Assembly: GCA_018055515.1 (NCBI GenBank)
Contig: JAGPHL010000028.1
Coordinates: forward strand, 1-12,131
Direction of reading: 5' to 3'
From: Anaerolineae bacterium
Lineage (GTDB): Bacteria; Chloroflexota; Anaerolineae; B4-G1; SLSP01
DNA length: 12,131 bases
Shown here: piece after piece, positions 7,465 to 12,131 of the stretch
Layout of the letters: each line of letters opens with the position of its first letter
Position numbering within the stretch: the first letter of the stretch is position 1
Program-made: the position numbers and the translations under genes
Notes under the pieces: generated by a model
Seen by the model: only the letters and a program-made list of their open reading frames with translations
What the model was told of the DNA's origin: nothing
The model's database searches: none

Positions 7465-8451
7465 ATGCTGTCATATATCGCGAGACGTATCCTCTATATG
7501 GTGATCATGATCATATTGGTCTCCTTCGTCAGTTTTCTTATCATTGACCTCCCCCCCGGCGATTACCTGACCATCAAAATGCAGCAGTTACAAGCGCAGG
7601 GCGACCTCAGTGCGATACGGCGCATGGACGAGTATCGCGCGCGGTACAAGCTCGATCAACCCTTGCTGACGCGCTACTGGAACTGGATCACCAACTTTGT
7701 CAAGGGGGATTTCGGGGAGTCATTCGAGTTCGAGCGGCCAGTCAGGGAGATCATTGGGCAGCGTGCCCTGATGTCCGTGTTGTTAGCGCTCTTCAGTATC
7801 ATCATTGTCTGGTGTCTGGCGATTCCTATTGGCGTCTACTCCGCCACGCATCAGTATTCTATCGGCGATCAAATTGTCACCACACTGAGTTTCCTGGGAT
7901 TGGGAATGCCGGGATTCTTACTGGCGCTGTTGGTGCTGTTCTTCGCCATGATGGTGCTGAAAGTAGAGGTCGGTGGGCTGTTCTCGCGCGAGTTCGTGGA
8001 CGCTCCCTGGAGTATGGCTAAGGTTTGGGATCTGCTCAAGCACCTGTGGATTCCGGCGCTGATCAGCAGTGTGACCGGCACGGCCAGCCTCGTCCGCATC
8101 ATGCGCGGGAACCTGCTGGAGACTCTCGGTCAGCCCTTTGTGGAGGCGGCCCGCGCGCGCGGCCTCAAGAACAGCACGGTGACCTGGAAACATGCCGTGC
8201 GCGTCGCCATCAATCCGCTGGTCGTCATTCTCACGACGGAGGCGCTGCCCAGCATCGTAGCCGGCGATGCGCTGGTGGCCACGGTGTTGAACTTACCGAC
8301 GGTTGGGCCGCTGTTCGTCCAGGCTTTGAAATCCCAGGACATGTTCCTGGCTGGTACGGTGCTGGTCTTTATCGTGTTGATGACGATGATCGGTTCCTTG
8401 ATCGGCGATCTGACGCTGGCGGCGCTTGACCCGCGCATCCGGCTGGAGTAA
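7465..8451 (+). CDS. ABC transporter permease, OppB/DppB type
   Basis: The 328-residue integral membrane protein has the layout of the DppB/OppB family. It has an N-terminal membrane helix (about 9-29), an outer loop with the conserved GDFGES segment (81-86), and then five further helices near 103-125, 136-165, 196-214, 250-275 and 294-318. The cytoplasmic EAA loop that docks on the ATPases is EAARARGLKNSTVTWKHAV (228-246). It forms half of the membrane channel with the permease encoded 12 bp downstream, receiving substrate from the lipoprotein. ATG 7465 has an excellent ribosome-binding site, AGAAGGAGGT. Length is normal for the family. The substrate cannot be read from the permease itself. 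Confidence 0.93.
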   Translation: MLSYIARRILYMVIMIILVSFVSFLIIDLPPGDYLTIKMQQLQAQGDLSAIRRMDEYRARYKLDQPLLTRYWNWITNFVKGDFGESFEFERPVREIIGQRALMSVLLALFSIIIVWCLAIPIGVYSATHQYSIGDQIVTTLSFLGLGMPGFLLALLVLFFAMMVLKVEVGGLFSREFVDAPWSMAKVWDLLKHLWIPALISSVTGTASLVRIMRGNLLETLGQPFVEAARARGLKNSTVTWKHAVRVAINPLVVILTTEALPSIVAGDALVATVLNLPTVGPLFVQALKSQDMFLAGTVLVFIVLMTMIGSLIGDLTLAALDPRIRLE

Positions 8452-8463
8452 GGAGGGACGGCG

Positions 8464-9618
8464 ATGGAAGAACCTCAGGTGGCCGAGGCCGGGCCTGAAC
8501 CCCAGCCCCAGGCTCAAAAGCAGGAGTTGAGCCAGGCCTATTGGAGCCTGGTGTGGTGGAAGTTCAAGAAGAACAAGCTGGCCATTGTCGGGGCGATTTT
8601 GATCTTCTTGTTCTACTTCGTGTGCGGGCTGTTCGCGGAGTTTTTCTCGCCTTACCTGGTGAATTACCAATCCAATCATCTGGAATCGCGCCCGCAGCCC
8701 ATTGTCTTCAAGACCCCGGAAGGGAAGTTCACGCTGCGCCCTCATGTGTATGGCACCGTGGCGGAACTGGACCTGGTGCAGCGCAAGCGCACCTGGGTGG
8801 TGGATAAGACCCAGATCTATCCCATTTCGTTCTTCGTCAAAGGGCAGCCCTACAAATTGCTGGGCCTGATTCCCATGGATATCCACTTGTTCGGCATCAA
8901 TGCCGAAAAGTATCCTGAGGCGACGGTGTTCCTCTTCGGCACCGACAGGTTGGGCCGGGACCTCTTCTCACGGATCATCTATGGCGGGAGGTTGTCGCTC
9001 TTGTTGGGGTTGATCGGTCAGGCGCTGACCCTGGTGTTGGGGATGGTGATGGGGGCCATTTCCGGCTACTACGGCGGCGCGACCGACATCCTGGTCCAGC
9101 GGCTGACGGAATTCGTCGGGGCGTTCCCCGATATTCCGTTGTTCATGGCCCTGGCCGCCGCTATCCCGGTCACCTGGTCGCCCATCCTGGTGTATTTCAT
9201 GTTGACCCTGATCCTGGTCTTTATCCGTTGGGGCGGGTTGGCCCGCCAGGTGCGCGGCTTGATTCTCTCGCTGCGGGAACGTGAATACGTGCTGGCGGCG
9301 AAGAGCGCCGGCGCCAGCGACTGGCGCATCATGTTCCGGCACCTGTTGCCCGGCACGATGAGCCACGTGATTGTGATCGCTACGCTGATGATCCCGGGGA
9401 TGATTCTATCCGAGACGGCCTTGAGCTGGTTGGGCCTGGGTCTGCGCCCGCCGCTCACCAGTTGGGGGGTTTTGCTCCAGGAAGTCAGTGCGGTGCGCGT
9501 GATCCGCTTCGCGCCGTGGATGTTAATCCCCGTTCCCTTCATCATCCTGGCCGTGTTGGCCTTCAACATGCTGGGGGATGGGTTGCGCGACGCCATGGAT
9601 CCCTACGGTGGGCGGTAA
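8464..9618 (+). CDS. ABC transporter permease, OppC/DppC type, with a long extracytoplasmic insert
   Basis: This 384-residue protein is the second channel subunit. A Pro/Gln/Glu-rich cytoplasmic tail (1-25) leads to the first membrane helix (about 38-60). The family signature FGTDRLGRDLFSR appears only at 158-170, so roughly 95 residues lie between helix 1 and the core domain. That is well beyond the usual loop, and typical DppC is about 300 residues. Later helices are near 176-200, 222-236, 240-255, 299-318 and 352-371. The EAA loop is EYVLAAKSAGASDWRIMFRH (274-293). The insert may contact the unusually large receptor. Start ATG follows AAGGAGGG; the gap to the previous gene is 12 bp and to the next 10 bp, indicating one operon. 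Confidence 0.93.
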   Translation: MEEPQVAEAGPEPQPQAQKQELSQAYWSLVWWKFKKNKLAIVGAILIFLFYFVCGLFAEFFSPYLVNYQSNHLESRPQPIVFKTPEGKFTLRPHVYGTVAELDLVQRKRTWVVDKTQIYPISFFVKGQPYKLLGLIPMDIHLFGINAEKYPEATVFLFGTDRLGRDLFSRIIYGGRLSLLLGLIGQALTLVLGMVMGAISGYYGGATDILVQRLTEFVGAFPDIPLFMALAAAIPVTWSPILVYFMLTLILVFIRWGGLARQVRGLILSLREREYVLAAKSAGASDWRIMFRHLLPGTMSHVIVIATLMIPGMILSETALSWLGLGLRPPLTSWGVLLQEVSAVRVIRFAPWMLIPVPFIILAVLAFNMLGDGLRDAMDPYGGR

Positions 9619-9628
9619 GGAGGTTCCC

Positions 9629-10702
9629 ATGTCTGAACCACTACTGGAAATCAAAGACGTCCGCGTGGAATTTGAGGTGCGGGATGGCATCATCCGCGCC
9701 GTAGATGGGGTTTCCTATACCGTGAACCGGGGCGAGACCATCGGGGTCATCGGCGAAAGCGGTTGCGGTAAATCCATCACCGCCAAGGCGGCGATGCAGA
9801 TGCTGCCGAAACCCGGTAAAATAGCCCAGGGAGAAATCCTCTACTATCGCCGCGACAAGTTCGACCCCTCTAAGCCCACGCAACTGGTCAATATCACCGA
9901 GCTGGATCCCGACGGGGAGTTGATCCGTCAGATCCGGGGAGGGGAATTCGCCATGATCTTCCAGGAGCCGATGAGCTCCCTGACGCCCGTGTACACGACG
10001 GGGACGCTGATCAGCGAGGCGCTCTTCCTGCACCGGAAAATACCCGTAACGGTGGGCGATCAGATGTCGCAGAAGATCATGCAGTATCGCCCGGTGACCA
10101 AGGAGGAGGCGCGGGAGATTTCCATCGAGATGTTGCAGAAGGTGGGGATCCCCAAGCCGCACGAGCGGGTGGACGCCTATCCGCACCAGCTCTCCGGGGG
10201 GCAACGTCAGCGCGTGATGATTGCGATTGCGCTGTCCTGCGAGCCCTTCATGCTCATCGCTGATGAGCCGACGACGGCGCTGGATGTTTCCATCGAGGCG
10301 CAAATTCTCGATCTCATGCGCGAGCTGCAAGAGACGGTGGACATGTCCATCATGTTCATCACCCACAACCTGGGGGTGGTGGCGGAGATGGCGAAAGAGA
10401 TCGTGGTGATGTACATGGGCAAGCAAGTGGAGAGCGCCGACACGGTCAGTCTCTTCTACGAGCCGAAGCATCCGTACACCCGCGCGCTGCTGCAGGCCAT
10501 CCCCAAGATTGGGCGCCGCACGGGCGAACGTCTGGCCTCGATCAAAGGTATGGTGCCCGACCCCTTCCATCTGCCTCCCGGCTGTGTGTTCCATCCGCGC
10601 TGCCCCTCTTTCATGCCCGGCAAGTGCGACCGCATCGTGCCGACGTGGAAAGAGGCCGAACCGGGCCATTGGGTCCGCTGTCTGCTGTATGAGGACGTTT
10701 AG
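9629..10702 (+). CDS. ABC transporter ATPase, OppD/DppD type
   Basis: From ATG 9629 the protein has 357 residues; this start follows TAAGGAGG, which overlaps the previous stop codon. The open frame extends farther upstream into the permease gene, but without support. All nucleotide-binding motifs are intact: Walker A GESGCGKS (42-49), Q-loop Gln112, signature LSGGQ (188-192), Walker B LIADEP with Glu213, and switch His246. The C-terminal oligopeptide/dipeptide extension has HPYTRALLQA and four cysteines (319, 325, 333, 351). The same Cys pattern holds a [4Fe-4S] cluster in a structurally studied OppD. The stretch between Walker A and the Q-loop is somewhat longer than in E. coli OppD. It pairs with the ATPase encoded next to energise import at the inner face of the membrane. 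Confidence 0.95.
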   Translation: MSEPLLEIKDVRVEFEVRDGIIRAVDGVSYTVNRGETIGVIGESGCGKSITAKAAMQMLPKPGKIAQGEILYYRRDKFDPSKPTQLVNITELDPDGELIRQIRGGEFAMIFQEPMSSLTPVYTTGTLISEALFLHRKIPVTVGDQMSQKIMQYRPVTKEEAREISIEMLQKVGIPKPHERVDAYPHQLSGGQRQRVMIAIALSCEPFMLIADEPTTALDVSIEAQILDLMRELQETVDMSIMFITHNLGVVAEMAKEIVVMYMGKQVESADTVSLFYEPKHPYTRALLQAIPKIGRRTGERLASIKGMVPDPFHLPPGCVFHPRCPSFMPGKCDRIVPTWKEAEPGHWVRCLLYEDV

Positions 10703-10715
10703 GAGGTAGGGGGAA

Positions 10716-11762
10716 ATGGCTGAACGCATCGCCACCAAAAGCGAGAATATTATCCTGGATGTGAAGGGCATGAAGAAGTACTTTCCCATCCAGAAGGGCC
10801 TGATGCGACGGGTCGTGGGATATGTGAAAGCCGTGGATGATGTGAGCTTCTTCCTCCGCCAGGGCGAGACGCTGGGGTTGGTGGGCGAGAGTGGCTGCGG
10901 CAAGACGACGGTGAGCCGCACCATCATCCGCCTGTATGAGCCGACCGCCGGCACCGCGCACTTCCAGACCAGCCTGTTCTCCGCCGACGGCAAGCCGGAA
11001 ATGGTCAACATTTTCGACCTCGACAAGGAGCAGATGAAGCGCATCCGGCGCGAGGTCGCCATGATCTTCCAGGATCCCATCAACTCGCTCAATCCCCGGA
11101 TGTCCATCTTCGACATCGTGTCGGAGCCCATGGTGATTCACGGGGTGCCGGTGGGTCCTGAGATGGAGGAGACTGTCGTCACCCTGTTGGAGCGGGTGGG
11201 ACTGCGCAAGGAGCACATCCGCCGCTATCCGCACGAGTTCTCCGGCGGACAGCGGCAGCGCATCGGCATTGCCCGGGCGCTCTCGATGAATCCCAAGATC
11301 ATCTTTTGCGATGAGCCGGTTTCGGCATTGGATGTCTCGATTCAGGCGCAGACGTTGAACCTGCTGCAGGACTTGCAGGCAGATTTCAACCTGTCGTATG
11401 TGTTTGTGGCGCACGACCTGAGCGTGGTGCAGCACATCTCCGACCGCGTGGCGGTGATGTACGTGGGCAAGGTCGCGGAGCTGGCGTATTCGGACGCGCT
11501 GTACAACAATCCCCTGCATCCCTACACCGAGGCGCTGATGTCTTCCGTGCCGAAGCCGGACCCGAAATATCAGTCCGACCGGCTCATCATGCAGGGCGAT
11601 GTGGCAGACCCTTCCAATCCGCCGCCGGGGTGCTACTTCCATCCCCGCTGCCGCTACGCCGTGGACAAGTGCCGAACGGAGACGCCGGAGTTCCGGGAGC
11701 TCAAACCGGAGCATTTTGTGGCTTGCCATCGTGCTGAAGAGCTCAAATTGAGGGGGGTGTAA
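10716..11762 (+). CDS. ABC transporter ATPase, OppF/DppF type
   Basis: The 348-residue partner ATPase has Walker A GESGCGKT (57-64), Q-loop Gln119 in IFQDP, signature FSGGQ (175-179), Walker B IIFCDEP with catalytic Glu200, and switch His233. The C-terminal family extension includes HPYTEALMSS and Cys306, Cys312, Cys319 and Cys337, spaced almost as in the D subunit. The N-terminal KKYFPIQKG motif is typical of OppF/DppF. TAGGAGGTAGGGGG provides the ribosome-binding site and overlaps the stop codon of the D gene. With both ATPases intact and distinct, the transporter is a heterodimeric importer with the normal five-part composition. Confidence 0.95.
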   Translation: MAERIATKSENIILDVKGMKKYFPIQKGLMRRVVGYVKAVDDVSFFLRQGETLGLVGESGCGKTTVSRTIIRLYEPTAGTAHFQTSLFSADGKPEMVNIFDLDKEQMKRIRREVAMIFQDPINSLNPRMSIFDIVSEPMVIHGVPVGPEMEETVVTLLERVGLRKEHIRRYPHEFSGGQRQRIGIARALSMNPKIIFCDEPVSALDVSIQAQTLNLLQDLQADFNLSYVFVAHDLSVVQHISDRVAVMYVGKVAELAYSDALYNNPLHPYTEALMSSVPKPDPKYQSDRLIMQGDVADPSNPPPGCYFHPRCRYAVDKCRTETPEFRELKPEHFVACHRAEELKLRGV

Positions 11763-11763
11763 G

Positions 11764-12131
11764 ATGGTGGATCCGAAGATGACGGCGCAGGTTTTGCAGC
11801 GCACGCCGCTGTTTGCCAATCTGAACCAACGGCAACTGGAGCGGCTGGCGAAGCGCTTTGTCGAACGGGAATACGCGGCGGGCGAGAAGATCGTCACGCA
11901 AGGGAGGGGCGGCGAGGGTTTCTTCATCGTCGCTTCCGGGCGAGCGGAGGCCGTCCGCGAGCACGCCGATGGCGAGCAGACGACGCTCAATCCCCTGGAA
12001 CCGGGGGACTTCTTCGGCGAGATGGCGTTGCTGACGGAGGGCATGCGCACCGCGTCGGTGATCACGACGGAGCCGACGACCTGCCTGATCCTGACGCGCT
12101 GGGATTTCCTCTCGCTGCTGCGCGAAGATGC
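11764..12131 (+). CDS. Cyclic-nucleotide-binding domain protein, 3' end cut by window edge
   Basis: Only the first 122 residues are visible. The start ATG is one base after the oppF-type stop codon, with AGGGGGGT as ribosome-binding site, so translation is likely coupled to the transporter. Residues about 16-120 form a cyclic-nucleotide-binding (Crp/PKA-type) beta-barrel: PLFANLNQRQLERLAKRF opens it, YAAGEKIVTQG follows, and the phosphate-binding cassette is FFGEMALLTEGMRTASV (83-99). The cassette Glu86 and Arg95, which contact the ribose and cyclic phosphate in cAMP/cGMP binders, are both present. What follows the domain is unseen: it could be a Crp-like DNA-binding helix, a kinase, a membrane protein or nothing more. 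The role is therefore open. Confidence 0.88.
   Translation, partial: MVDPKMTAQVLQRTPLFANLNQRQLERLAKRFVEREYAAGEKIVTQGRGGEGFFIVASGRAEAVREHADGEQTTLNPLEPGDFFGEMALLTEGMRTASVITTEPTTCLILTRWDFLSLLRED

Noticed and set aside
5291..7474. Very long open frame on the minus strand opposite the lipoprotein gene
   Set aside because: It mirrors the codon pattern of the strongly supported + strand gene in GC-rich DNA, and its translation is low in recognisable motifs. The lipobox and family-5 signatures lie on the + strand.
9578..9628. Earlier start for the D-type ATPase inside the permease gene
   Set aside because: It would add 17 residues encoded within the permease's 3' end without a ribosome-binding site. 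ATG 9629 has TAAGGAGG and begins at the family's normal N terminus.
10611..12065. Long minus-strand frames opposite the ATPase and cyclic-nucleotide-binding genes
   Set aside because: They are complementary-strand artefacts of GC-rich codon use; every ABC and cyclic-nucleotide motif is on the + strand.

Overview
This GC-rich window reads like a stretch of a Chloroflexota (Anaerolineae-like) chromosome. That placement is an inference from three things: the solute-binding lipoprotein has a long Thr/Pro/Ala/Glu-rich linker after its lipobox, the gene set resembles thermophile sugar-utilisation loci, and the intergenic spaces are filled with short 7-8 bp word repeats. All nine genes supported here lie on the + strand. 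No tRNA, rRNA, CRISPR array, transposase or phage gene is visible.

Layout. Positions 1-205 are non-coding, with a possible extended -10 promoter followed by two different 8-bp degenerate tandem arrays. Next come a CE7 acetylxylan esterase/cephalosporin C deacetylase (206-1174), a 78-bp spacer built almost wholly of 7-8 bp repeats, and a GH65 alpha-glucoside phosphorylase-like enzyme (1253-3412). A textbook sigma-70 promoter (TTGACA-17-TATAAT) overlapping an 18-bp palindrome then drives a GntR-type regulator (3546-5030). After its N-terminal winged helix, this regulator carries a complete MalE-like extracellular-type solute-binding domain without a signal peptide. A weak terminator and a 215-bp spacer separate it from an Opp/Dpp-type ABC transporter operon: lipoprotein receptor (5246-7285), a 179-bp spacer with two inverted repeats, permease B (7465-8451), permease C (8464-9618), ATPase D (9629-10702) and ATPase F (10716-11762). 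A cyclic-nucleotide-binding-domain protein starts one base after the last ATPase and is cut by the window edge.

How the genes may work together (inference). The family-5 ABC transporter imports an oligosaccharide rather than a peptide, the CE7 esterase removes acetyl groups from it in the cytoplasm, and GH65 phosphorolyses an alpha-glucosidic bond. The GntR-SBP fusion senses a sugar inside the cell and controls at least its own promoter. A CE7 gene beside a family-5 transporter recalls the Thermotoga xylo-oligosaccharide locus around TM0071-TM0077. The GH65 enzyme, however, points to an alpha-glucoside, so the true substrate is open.

The most unusual element is the one-component regulator that uses a cytoplasmic copy of an ABC solute-binding fold as its sensor, with its probable autoregulatory operator in plain view. 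The second is the cyclic-nucleotide-binding protein apparently co-transcribed with the transporter.
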